From the NCBI GenBank assembly GCA_045599305.1, contig JAZRVU010000051.1:1-21552 (forward strand): 21,552 bases of DNA. Reading direction: 5' to 3'. Position numbers and translations under genes: made by a program. Below, piece by piece: positions 15,678 through 21,552 of this stretch (position 1 is its first letter; every line of letters begins with the position of its first letter). Source of the stretch: SIG588 sp045599305 (GTDB lineage Bacteria; Bacillota; Clostridia; Oscillospirales; Acutalibacteraceae). A model generated the notes under the pieces. The model ran no database searches and was not told the origin of the DNA. It worked only from the letters and a program-made list of their open reading frames with translations.

Positions 15678-16325
15678 ATGAGTAAAATGGTCGAACTTCT
15701 CAAAGAGGCCGGTCTCGTAGCCGTTGTCCGTGCCGAAAGCGCGGATAAGGCGCTGAAGATCGCCGAGGCGCTGGTCGCCGGCAATGTGACCGCGCTGGAG
15801 ATCACCTACACCGTTCCCGGTGCGGGGGAGGTCATCAAGCAGCTCGCTGCCCGCTATGCCGGCACCAACGTGCTGGTGGGCGCCGGCACGGTGCTCAATG
15901 CCGCGCAGGCCAACGAGGCCATCGACAACGGCGCCGGTTTTGTGGTGTCGCCCTGCCTTGTGCGCGAGGTCATGGAGGTCTGCAATGCCCGCGGCGTGCC
16001 CGGCCTGCCCGGTGCCATGACTATCCGCGAGGTGGTGGACTGTCTGGAATGCGGCGCAGAGGTGGTCAAGATCTTCCCGGCCGACCTGTTTGGCCCCGCC
16101 ATCATCAAGGATATCCACGGCCCGCTGCCGCAGGTTCAGCTGATGCCCACCGGCGGTGTCACGGCGGACAATGTGGGTGACTGGGTCCGCGCGGGCGTGG
16201 TGTGCGTCGGCGTGGGCGGCAAGCTTACCGCCGGTGCCAAGACCGGCGATTTCGCCGCCGTGACCGCTGCGGCGAAGTTGTTCTCTGACAATGTGAAAAA
16301 AGCACGGGAGGAAATGGCAAAATGA
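15678..16325 (+). CDS. eda: 2-keto-3-deoxy-6-phosphogluconate (KDPG) aldolase
   Basis: A 215-aa class I aldolase that splits KDPG into pyruvate and glyceraldehyde-3-phosphate, the last step of this route. E41 (ALEITYT), the Schiff-base lysine K131 (VVKIFPA) and T158 in the phosphate-binding MPTGGV motif are all present. The GAGTVLNAAQA (68-78) and SPCLV (91-95) blocks also match. The length is normal for the family. The ATG at 15678 follows AAAAAGGAG (15661-15669); a GTG at 15669 lies inside that site and is rejected. It follows uxuB by 20 bases and overlaps kdgK by four. Confidence 0.95.
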   Translation: MSKMVELLKEAGLVAVVRAESADKALKIAEALVAGNVTALEITYTVPGAGEVIKQLAARYAGTNVLVGAGTVLNAAQANEAIDNGAGFVVSPCLVREVMEVCNARGVPGLPGAMTIREVVDCLECGAEVVKIFPADLFGPAIIKDIHGPLPQVQLMPTGGVTADNVGDWVRAGVVCVGVGGKLTAGAKTGDFAAVTAAAKLFSDNVKKAREEMAK

Positions 16326-17344
16326 AAAAGACAGTCTGTTTTGGTGAGATCATGCTGCGTCTGAGCCCGGAGGGCTACCACCGCTTTGTGCAGGCGGAGC
16401 GTTTCGACGCCATCTACGGCGGCGGCGAGGCCAATGTGGCCGTGTCGCTTTCCAATTTCGACACGCCCGCCGCGTTCGTCACCCGTGTGCCGGATAACGC
16501 GATCGGTCAGGCTGCGGTGAACAGCCTGCGCCGGTATGGCGTGGATGTGTCCGGCATCGCCCGCGGCGGCGAGCGTCTGGGCATCTACTACATGGAGAAG
16601 GGCGCCTCCCAGCGTCCCTCCAAGGTCATCTATGACCGCAAGTATTCCGCCATCTCCACCGCTACCCCGGCCGATTTTGACTGGGATGCCCTCTTTGCCG
16701 ATGCGGACTGGTTTCACGTCACCGGCATCACGCCCGCCCTGTCGGAGCAGACTGCCGCGATCACGCTGCAGGCCGCCAAAGCCGCCAAGGCGCACGGCCT
16801 CACCGTCAGCTGCGATTTGAACTTCCGCAAGAATCTGTGGACGCGTGAGCAGGCCGGCAAGACGATGGGCGAACTGATGCAGTATGTGGATGTGGCCATC
16901 GCCAACGAAGAGGACGCCGACTGCGTGTTCGGCATCCGCGCCGCGGGCAGCGATGTCACCGGCGGCAAACTCGACCGTGAGGGCTACAAGGACGTGGCCC
17001 GCCAGCTGGCCGAGCGTTTCGGCTGCCGCGCGGTGGCCATCACCCTGCGTCAGAGCATCACCGCTTCGGACAACCGCTGGGGCGCCATGCTCTATGACGG
17101 CAAGGAGTTCTGCTTCTCCAAGGAGTATCCTGTCCACATCGTGGATCGCGTCGGCGGCGGCGACAGCTTCGGCGCCGGCCTCATCTACGCGATGAAGAGC
17201 GGCTACTCCACGCAGGATACGGTGGAATTCGCCACCGCGGCCTCCTGCCTCAAGCACACCATCGAGGGCGACGTCAACTATGTGACGGTGTCCGAGGTGA
17301 AGGCACTTGCCGGCGGCGACGGCTCCGGCCGCGTGCAGCGCTGA
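16322..17344 (+). CDS. kdgK: 2-keto-3-deoxygluconate kinase
   Basis: A 340-aa ribokinase/PfkB-family kinase that phosphorylates KDG to KDPG, the substrate of the aldolase encoded just before it. The N-terminal family signature (GEIMLRLSP, then YGGGEANVAVSLS at about 37-49) and the C-terminal DRVGGGDSFGAG (275-286), with catalytic D281, are intact. The length is normal. The ATGA overlap with eda (16322-16325) shows translational coupling. PfkB enzymes accept varied sugars, but the linked uxuA and eda make KDG the natural substrate. It is the last gene before a strong terminator. Confidence 0.94.
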   Translation: MKKTVCFGEIMLRLSPEGYHRFVQAERFDAIYGGGEANVAVSLSNFDTPAAFVTRVPDNAIGQAAVNSLRRYGVDVSGIARGGERLGIYYMEKGASQRPSKVIYDRKYSAISTATPADFDWDALFADADWFHVTGITPALSEQTAAITLQAAKAAKAHGLTVSCDLNFRKNLWTREQAGKTMGELMQYVDVAIANEEDADCVFGIRAAGSDVTGGKLDREGYKDVARQLAERFGCRAVAITLRQSITASDNRWGAMLYDGKEFCFSKEYPVHIVDRVGGGDSFGAGLIYAMKSGYSTQDTVEFATAASCLKHTIEGDVNYVTVSEVKALAGGDGSGRVQR

Positions 17345-17354
17345 GCTGCTTTTC

Positions 17355-17392
17355 GACCCGTGTGCCCGAAAGGACACACGGGTCATTTTTTT
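17355..17392 (+). terminator. Intrinsic terminator of the uronate operon
   Basis: GACCCGTGTG (17355-17364) pairs exactly with CACACGGGTC (17375-17384) across a ten-base loop, followed by A and seven T (17386-17392). It lies ten bases after the kdgK stop and cleanly separates the operon from greA. Confidence 0.92.
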
Positions 17393-17421
17393 GTCCGCAC
17401 GGCGGTTTTGCGGAAAAATGC

Positions 17422-17450
17422 TTGACAATTCCCCTGAAATTGACTATACT
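17422..17450 (+). promoter_or_regulatory. Sigma-A promoter of greA-lysS
   Basis: TTGACA (17422-17427), a 17-base spacer and TATACT (17445-17450) match the housekeeping consensus almost perfectly. Transcription should begin near 17457, giving a leader of about 30 bases. A second perfect -10 (TATAAT, 17460-17465) lies just downstream, but its possible -35 (TTGACT, 17440-17445) is only 14 bases away, so it is probably not a strong independent promoter. Confidence 0.88.
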
Positions 17451-17488
17451 TGATACTTGTATAATTTTAATTAAATGAGGTGTGCGTT

Positions 17489-17974
17489 ATGGCCAAAGAT
17501 GGCAAGGAGATTTTTGTAACCAAAGAAGGTCTTGCGAATCTGGAACAGGAACTGGAAGAACTGAAATCCGTCAAACGTGCGGAGATCAACGCCCGACTAA
17601 AAGAGGCGCGTTCGTTCGGTGACCTTTCCGAAAACAGCGAATATGATGAGGCCAAGAACGAGCAGGCCATCAACGAAGCACGCATTGCCGAACTGGAGCA
17701 GCAGCTCAAAAACGTCCGCGTGCTGGACGAGAGCCAGCTTTCCGGCGAATCGGTCCATGTGGGTCTGGAGGTCACCATTCAGAATGTGGCCGATAACGAG
17801 ACCGATACCTATCGCATCGTCGGTCTGACCGAAGCCGATCCGCTCTCCGGCAAGATCTCGGATGAATCCCCTGTGGGGAAGGCTCTGCTCGGCCACGCGG
17901 TGGGCGAGGTGGTGGAGGTCGCGCTTCCCACCGGTAAGATCGTCAACTACCGCCTCCTCGAGATCAAGAAGTAA
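17489..17974 (+). CDS. greA: Transcription elongation factor GreA
   Basis: A 161-aa factor that enters the secondary channel of RNA polymerase and stimulates cleavage of backtracked RNA. The N-terminal coiled coil (about 10-75) carries the acidic tip GDLSENSEY (44-52), with D45 and E48 matching the known functional pair. The C-terminal FKBP-like domain ends with a typical VGEVVEVALPTGKIVNYRLLEI stretch (written across about 137-159). The ATG at 17489 is preferred over an in-frame GTG at 17480, which overlaps the GAGGTG ribosome site. It stands behind a strong promoter and is followed after 23 bases by lysS, an order common in Firmicutes. Confidence 0.96.
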   Translation: MAKDGKEIFVTKEGLANLEQELEELKSVKRAEINARLKEARSFGDLSENSEYDEAKNEQAINEARIAELEQQLKNVRVLDESQLSGESVHVGLEVTIQNVADNETDTYRIVGLTEADPLSGKISDESPVGKALLGHAVGEVVEVALPTGKIVNYRLLEIKK

Positions 17975-17997
17975 TCGCACGAAAGGACGTTTTTTCT

Positions 17998-19500
17998 ATG
18001 AGCGAAATCCCGCAGACTCCCGAAACGGAGCTCAACGAGCAGCAGTTGTCGGAACTGCTGCAGGTGCGCCGCGATAAACTGACGGCACTGCAGCAAGCCG
18101 GTCAGGATCCGTTCACCATCACCAAATATGACGTGACCCACCACAGCGACGAGATCAAAGACGGTTTCGATCAGCTGGAGGGACAGGAGGTCTCGGTGGC
18201 CGGCCGCATGATGTCCAAGCGCATCATGGGCAAGGCGTCGTTCTGCCATGTGCAGGACCTCAAGGGCACCATTCAGGTCTATGTGGCCCGTGACTGCATC
18301 GGGGAAGAGCCCTATGCCGGCTTCAAAAAGATGGACGTGGGCGACATCATCGGTGTGCGCGGCACGGTGTTCAAGACCAAAACGGGGGAGACCTCGATCC
18401 ACGCCGTGACGGTGACGCTGCTCTCCAAGAGCCTGCGCCCGCTGCCCGAAAAGTTCCACGGTCTCACCAATACCGACCAGCGCTACCGTCAGCGGTATGT
18501 CGATCTGATCACCAACGCCGAGTCGAAAGAGACCTTCATCAAGCGTTCGCAGATCCTGCGCAGCATCCGCCGTTTTCTGGACGATCAGGGCTTCATGGAA
18601 GTGGAGACCCCCATGCTCGTCTCCAACGCCGGCGGTGCCGCCGCACGCCCGTTCGAAACGCATTACAATGCGCTGGACGAGGAGTTCAAACTGCGCATTT
18701 CGCTGGAACTGTATCTCAAGCGCCTTATCGTCGGCGGGCTCGAGCGGGTCTATGAGATCGGCCGTGTCTTCCGCAACGAGGGGCTGGATACCCGTCATAA
18801 CCCCGAATTTACCCTGATGGAACTCTATCAGGCGTATACCGACTATCACGGCATGATGGATCTGACCGAAAATCTCTTCCGCCATGTGGCCCAAGAGGTG
18901 CTCGGTACTACCACCATCGTCTATAACGGGGTGGAGATGGATCTCGGCCGTCCGTTCGAGCGGATCACCATGGTGGATGCGGTGAAGAAGTATTCCGGCG
19001 TCGATTTTGGCGAGATCCGCACGCTCGAGGAAGCGCGCGCGGTGGCCAAAGAGCACCATGTGGCGTTCGAAGAGCGGCACAAGCGCGGTGATATCCTCAA
19101 CCTCTTCTTTGAAGAGTTCGTGGAGGAGCACCTCATCCAGCCCACCTTCGTGATGGATCATCCGGTCGAGATCTCGCCGCTGACCAAGCGCAAGCCCACC
19201 GACCCCGATTATGTGGAGCGGTTTGAGTTCTTCATGAACGGTTGGGAGATGTGCAATGCCTATTCCGAGCTGAACGACCCGATCGACCAGCGTGCCCGCT
19301 TTGCGGCGCAGGATGCCCTTGCCGCCGCCGGCGACGAGGAGGCCAACCATACCGATGAGGATTTCCTCAACGCACTGGAGATCGGTATGCCCCCCACAGG
19401 CGGCATCGGCTACGGCATCGACCGTATGTGCATGCTCTTCACCGATTCCGCCGCCATCCGCGACGTGCTGCTGTTCCCGACGATGAAGTCCCTCGACTGA
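17998..19500 (+). CDS. lysS: Lysyl-tRNA synthetase, class II
   Basis: A 500-aa cytoplasmic enzyme that charges tRNA-Lys. An N-terminal OB-fold anticodon-binding domain (about 55-160, with VAGRMMSKRIMGKASF) precedes the class II core. Motif 1 includes RYRQRYVDLI and the following helix (about 162-200). Motif 2 is RVFRNEGLDTRHNPEFT (256-272). Motif 3 is GGIGYGIDRMCMLF (468-481). The length is normal, and the C-terminus (LLFPTMKSLD) looks complete. The ATG follows GAAAGGACG (17980-17988). A sharp drop in GC content starts directly at its stop codon, so its 3' end may be the attachment site of the element that follows. Confidence 0.97.
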   Translation: MSEIPQTPETELNEQQLSELLQVRRDKLTALQQAGQDPFTITKYDVTHHSDEIKDGFDQLEGQEVSVAGRMMSKRIMGKASFCHVQDLKGTIQVYVARDCIGEEPYAGFKKMDVGDIIGVRGTVFKTKTGETSIHAVTVTLLSKSLRPLPEKFHGLTNTDQRYRQRYVDLITNAESKETFIKRSQILRSIRRFLDDQGFMEVETPMLVSNAGGAAARPFETHYNALDEEFKLRISLELYLKRLIVGGLERVYEIGRVFRNEGLDTRHNPEFTLMELYQAYTDYHGMMDLTENLFRHVAQEVLGTTTIVYNGVEMDLGRPFERITMVDAVKKYSGVDFGEIRTLEEARAVAKEHHVAFEERHKRGDILNLFFEEFVEEHLIQPTFVMDHPVEISPLTKRKPTDPDYVERFEFFMNGWEMCNAYSELNDPIDQRARFAAQDALAAAGDEEANHTDEDFLNALEIGMPPTGGIGYGIDRMCMLFTDSAAIRDVLLFPTMKSLD

Positions 19501-19525
19501 AAAACCCAGTAAAATCAAGGGTTTT
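19501..19525 (+). terminator. Weak hairpin right after lysS
   Basis: AAAACCC (19501-19507) and GGGTTTT (19519-19525) are exact complements across an 11-base loop, with four T at the end. It could be the lysS terminator, or part of the attachment core of the element beginning here. The stem is short and AT-rich, so termination is uncertain. Confidence 0.45.
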
Positions 19526-19544
19526 CGCCTACTCAAATCCGAGT

Positions 19545-19563
19545 TGACAACAAACTGACAACA
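19545..19563. repeat. Two TGACAACA direct repeats with 11-bp period
   Basis: TGACAACA at 19545-19552 is repeated at 19556-19563. A period of one helical turn puts both copies on the same DNA face, as in arm-type sites of tyrosine recombinases or tandem regulator sites. They lie 45 bases after lysS. The shorter core TGACAA recurs in the palindrome at 19698-19713. Confidence 0.55.
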
Positions 19564-19590
19564 ATTTCTCATACGAATATGAAGAATTGT
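19561..19590. repeat. 30-bp near-palindrome
   Basis: The arms at 19561-19573 (ACAATTTCTCATA) and 19578-19590 (TATGAAGAATTGT) are complementary except for two inner positions, around a CGAA centre. It overlaps the second TGACAACA repeat. It has no T tract, so it looks like a protein-binding or recombination site more than a terminator. Confidence 0.5.
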
Positions 19591-19641
19591 AACGCAGAAT
19601 GAATAGTTGGCAGGAAAAAACACAATACAGTGCTTGCTGTA

Positions 19642-19682
19642 AAGAGAACACTTTTTGAATGATATTCAAAAGGTGTTCTCTT
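19642..19682. other. Long hairpin, 19-bp stem, possible terminator
   Basis: The arms at 19642-19660 (start AAGAGAACAC) and 19664-19682 (end GTGTTCTCTT) pair with a single G-T type mismatch around a three-base GAT loop. Only a broken T stretch follows on the + strand (CTTTGTT), so it is a so-so terminator. It may instead shield the element genes from lysS read-through, or act as a structured leader. Confidence 0.6.
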
Positions 19683-19697
19683 CTTTGTTAGGTCTGC

Positions 19698-19713
19698 TTT
19701 TGTCATGACAAAA
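19698..19713. promoter_or_regulatory. 16-bp perfect palindrome before the first element gene
   Basis: TTTTGTCATGACAAAA is an exact palindrome that ends 26 bases before the ATG at 19740. Its half-site TGACAA matches the core of the upstream direct repeats. It is a good candidate for an operator bound by an element-encoded dimer. Confidence 0.5.
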
Positions 19714-19739
19714 AAACAAAACCGAAAGGAATTGAGCGT

Positions 19740-20012
19740 ATGATTAACGAAAAGACAAAAGCATATTATGATTTAAAAAAGCGCAACGATGTGAGAGAAA
19801 GTGCGAAAAGAATCCGCAGACAGTTCTTACGTTACAAAGATGCAGAAATCATCTATAGTATGCAACACAAAAAAATATTGGAACTTGCAGGAGAAGCGGG
19901 TGCGATTTACCGTATGGAAGGTACTGTATTGATAAACCGAGATATTTTTGAAGAATATCTTGAAAAATTCCATGAGCCAAGCACCTTGAGCTCCGAGGAG
20001 GATTCGGTATGA
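19740..20012 (+). CDS. Small excisionase-like protein (DUF6462-like)
   Basis: A 90-aa charged protein of a type found in integrative elements of Clostridia, probably DUF6462-like. It has a basic helical N-terminus (about 1-30) and a helix-turn-helix/winged segment (about 30-77). This segment ends in GAIYRMEGTVLINRDIFEEY, a pattern shared with excisionases and other small MerR-like DNA-binding proteins. It probably binds element ends or an operator; direct function is unknown. The ATG follows AAAGGA (19725-19730). It overlaps the next gene by four bases (ATGA, 20009-20012). About 54 residues align without gaps to the N-terminal half of that neighbour. Codon use is AT-rich, unlike the chromosomal genes. 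Confidence 0.75.
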   Translation: MINEKTKAYYDLKKRNDVRESAKRIRRQFLRYKDAEIIYSMQHKKILELAGEAGAIYRMEGTVLINRDIFEEYLEKFHEPSTLSSEEDSV

Positions 20013-20488
20013 GTGGGAACCTTTGGATGTTTTCCGATATGCTGGACGATGAAGACATCGAAATGTTGAAACGGGATTTCATTACGTATTATCAAGGCGC
20101 CGATTATTACGGTCTCGGTTTAAAAGTGTTCACTCGTATGGCACATGAATCGGGAGCAGTCTATAAAATCGGCAAAAAAGTATTGATACGACGGTCCGTT
20201 TTTGATGAGTATCTAAGAAAAATATATGAAAAAGATTTATCCTCAAAAACCGATGAAACAGGGCCGGAGCACAATATGAGGCAAGGTGCGTTGCTCATCA
20301 ATGAAGAAAGCGGTCAAATTGACATTCGGTTTGGTCTATCGGATTATTATGGAAGCCTTCACTGTGGTGACTGTCTGGATGTTCTGATTGATGGCGAATG
20401 GATTAAGACCAAAATTGAAATGAGCGATGGTTGGAAGCTTTCGGGGATTCAAACTGATCGGCTTTCGGGATTAGTTGTCAGAATATAA
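20009..20488 (+). CDS. Fusion: excisionase-like domain plus DUF5348 domain
   Basis: A 159-aa protein in two parts. Residues 1-89 resemble the preceding 90-aa protein (same tail pattern, GAVYKIGKKVLIRRSVFDEY). Residues 90-159 resemble the free 72-aa DUF5348 protein downstream over about 70 residues without gaps, including DYYG, LHCG and EW-I. Residue 90 is a Met (ATG at 20276) with GGAG six bases upstream, matching the start of the free DUF5348 gene. The second half might therefore also be made alone. Neither part has a known activity; DNA binding by the first is inferred. The start overlaps the preceding stop and is served by GAGGAGGA (19995-20002). A hairpin follows it. Confidence 0.75.
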   Translation: MSGNLWMFSDMLDDEDIEMLKRDFITYYQGADYYGLGLKVFTRMAHESGAVYKIGKKVLIRRSVFDEYLRKIYEKDLSSKTDETGPEHNMRQGALLINEESGQIDIRFGLSDYYGSLHCGDCLDVLIDGEWIKTKIEMSDGWKLSGIQTDRLSGLVVRI

Positions 20489-20504
20489 ATAGTAAATGAA
20501 ATTT

Positions 20505-20534
20505 GAGGCGACTTCTGTCTTTAGAAGTCGCCTC
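20505..20534 (+). terminator. Perfect hairpin between two element genes
   Basis: GAGGCGACTTCT (20505-20516) pairs perfectly with AGAAGTCGCCTC (20523-20534) across GTCTTT. Only a weak GCTTTATA tail follows, so termination would be partial. It sits 17 bases after the fusion gene and just before the ribosome site of the 72-aa gene, so it may attenuate expression of that gene or protect the upstream mRNA end. Confidence 0.6.
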
Positions 20535-20558
20535 GCTTTATATAAAGGAGGATTACAA

Positions 20559-20777
20559 ATGAGAGAAGGCATACTGGTTTATGATCATGAGACAAATCAA
20601 ATGGATGTTCGGTTTGACTTACTTGATTACTACGGTGGTTTACACTGTGGCGAAAAACTCGAAGTAAAAATCGGAGACGAGTGGATTCCGACCACACTAC
20701 AACTCGGAGCTTTCTGGTATCTGAAAGGCGTTTTTATCGCAAACTTGAATGGACTGCACGTAAGAATTAAGGATTAG
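20559..20777 (+). CDS. DUF5348 family small protein
   Basis: A 72-aa acidic protein of the DUF5348 family, found mostly in mobile elements of Firmicutes; function unknown. The visible core is ILVYDHETNQMDVRFDLLDY, then YGGLHCGEKLEV, then DEWIPTTLQL and WYLKGV, which reads as a small all-beta fold. It has no signal peptide. The ATG at 20559 follows AAAGGAGG (20545-20552) at good spacing; a longer frame opening at 20496 would translate the hairpin and is rejected. The C-terminal half of the upstream 159-aa protein is a clear paralogue, with about half the residues identical by eye. Confidence 0.8.
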   Translation: MREGILVYDHETNQMDVRFDLLDYYGGLHCGEKLEVKIGDEWIPTTLQLGAFWYLKGVFIANLNGLHVRIKD

Positions 20778-20827
20778 CAAACTACGACGTCGATCGTTTT
20801 TAATTTGTAAGAAAGGAGTTCTTCCTT

Positions 20828-21552
20828 ATGAAATGCTTAATGAAATATCAGTGGGTTAAACTACCCCGTAATCACCTACCTGAAGGCAAAGGCATAATGG
20901 GTGCATGGGCGAAGTTGGCGTCCCGTGCTGCGTTTCGTAAGGGACAAGCCCCCTATTGCGGCTATATTAACGCTGTAAGACCGGGAATGTGGTCAGGTGG
21001 TGTTGTAGGGCTAAAGAGTATTCTCAGGCTTAAAAGCCGCACACAGAGCCTTGAAACGCTGAAAAAACTGTCTGAGCTTGGATTTGTTAGTTATAAGTTC
21101 AACAGCAAGACAAAGAAGCTCAATTATGAAATTAAGGATTGGGTTATAAACTGTTCCGGAGCCGAATGCATAGGCGGAACGGTATATGCTACCGAGGGGT
21201 ACGGTTTTCTTTGCCTCCCCCGTGGTATCACAGACAGACTGGTTCAACAGAATTATACATTTGAAGAAGCAGACGCATGGCTTGACCTTTGGTGCCACAC
21301 GGTATCCGAAGACGAAGGCAATGCATTTTCTTTTTTAGCACCGACCATTCAGTTTGGCAGATTCGGTGCAGTTATGACTTTGGAAAATCTGGGCCGCCGT
21401 TGGAACTGGGAAAAGACGAAGGTATGGCGATTCTTTCAAAAGTATGGGGATGCTTTTGCATTACACCGTCTTCCCGGCTCCTACGGTTGTCTCATTTTTA
21501 ATATGCTGTATCCGACTGATGCAGAGGTTTCAATGCCGAGTTCTGAGAAAAT
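20828..21552 (+). CDS. Tandem winged-helix-like mobile-element protein (3' partial)
   Basis: At least 241 residues, open at the window end. The ATG at 20828 follows AAAGGAG (20812-20818) by nine bases. The N-terminus reads MKYQWVKLPRNHLPEGKGIM, then AWAKLASRAAF, as in conserved but unnamed proteins of clostridial integrative elements (recognised from memory). A winged-helix-like segment lies at about 61-102 (VVGLKSILRL, then LETLKKLSELGFVSY). A second lies at about 182-212 (MTLENLGRRWNWEKTKVWRF). Between them is a Trp/Cys-containing stretch (LDLWCHTV, about 152-159). This layout fits a DNA-binding replication or regulatory protein; no catalytic motif is visible. Base composition is intermediate, between the AT-rich small genes and the chromosome. 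Confidence 0.72.
   Translation, partial: MKCLMKYQWVKLPRNHLPEGKGIMGAWAKLASRAAFRKGQAPYCGYINAVRPGMWSGGVVGLKSILRLKSRTQSLETLKKLSELGFVSYKFNSKTKKLNYEIKDWVINCSGAECIGGTVYATEGYGFLCLPRGITDRLVQQNYTFEEADAWLDLWCHTVSEDEGNAFSFLAPTIQFGRFGAVMTLENLGRRWNWEKTKVWRFFQKYGDAFALHRLPGSYGCLIFNMLYPTDAEVSMPSSEK

Larger units (their letters stand above)
19501..21552. mobile_element. Left end of a probable integrative element (runs off the window)
   Basis: Base composition falls abruptly from GC-rich to AT-rich exactly after the lysS stop, and codon usage changes with it (many AAA, ATT, GAA). The genes are of a type known from conjugative and integrative elements of gut Clostridia: excisionase-like small proteins, DUF5348 proteins and a winged-helix-type protein. 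Palindromes and spaced direct repeats crowd the first 220 bases, as at an element end. No integrase, relaxase or right end lies in the window, so element type and size are unknown. Confidence 0.65.

Noticed and set aside
15662..17500. Shared 12-base GTGTGCGTTATG at the starts of eda (15669-15680) and greA (17480-17491)
   Set aside because: The flanking sequences differ and the string covers the ribosome site and start codon, so chance convergence is likelier than a shared regulatory element.
17947..19623. A 558-codon open frame on the - strand opposite lysS
   Set aside because: It mirrors the lysS codons and has no recognisable domains; lysS on the + strand is certain.
20780..20805. Small GTCGA-type palindrome with a T run as a terminator after the 72-aa gene
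   Set aside because: The stem is only about four base pairs and too weak to support a call.
1..21552. CRISPR arrays, tRNA or rRNA genes
   Set aside because: I saw no regularly spaced repeats of CRISPR type and no tRNA- or rRNA-like conserved segments on reading both strands.

Overview
The window looks like chromosomal DNA from a GC-rich member of the Clostridia, probably the Oscillospiraceae/Ruminococcaceae. The grounds are the dgt-dnaG-rpoD and greA-lysS gene orders, the strong AAGGAGG-type ribosome binding sites, the SDR-type mannonate oxidoreductase, and mobile-element genes of a kind common in gut Clostridia. This assignment is inference; there is no rRNA gene in the window. All genes I support lie on the + strand.

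Layout. Positions 1-269 hold no gene but are rich in palindromes, including a strong two-way terminator hairpin. A chromosomal housekeeping run follows: a YigZ/IMPACT protein, a dGTPase-like HD hydrolase, primase DnaG, the primary sigma factor, an Rrf2 regulator with a Cys cluster, an ABC-F ATPase, a TTG-started Nudix hydrolase, a CDF metal transporter, an ATP-grasp ligase and a C_GCAxxG_C_C redox-type protein. From 1008 to 10380 the genes are tightly spaced or overlapping and I see no clear terminator.

From 10472 to 17344 lies a six-gene hexuronate operon: uxuA, a DTE-like TIM-barrel epimerase/isomerase, a large beta-helix protein without a signal peptide, an SDR-type uxuB, eda and kdgK. UxuB, UxuA, KdgK and Eda form the complete route from fructuronate through mannonate, 2-keto-3-deoxygluconate (KDG) and KDPG to pyruvate and glyceraldehyde-3-phosphate. 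The epimerase and beta-helix protein are the unexplained members. No uronate isomerase, transporter or regulator is linked. A perfect 10-bp inverted repeat precedes the operon and a strong terminator ends it.

Next come greA, behind a near-consensus sigma-A promoter, and lysS. Directly after the lysS stop codon the DNA becomes visibly AT-rich and the gene content changes. This is read as the left end of an integrated mobile element. It has 11-bp-spaced TGACAACA repeats, several palindromes, a 90-aa excisionase-like protein, a 159-aa protein that looks like a fusion of that fold with a DUF5348 domain, a free 72-aa DUF5348 protein, and a tandem winged-helix-like protein cut by the window end. 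The fusion between its two free-standing relatives and the repeat-rich junction are the freshest observations here.
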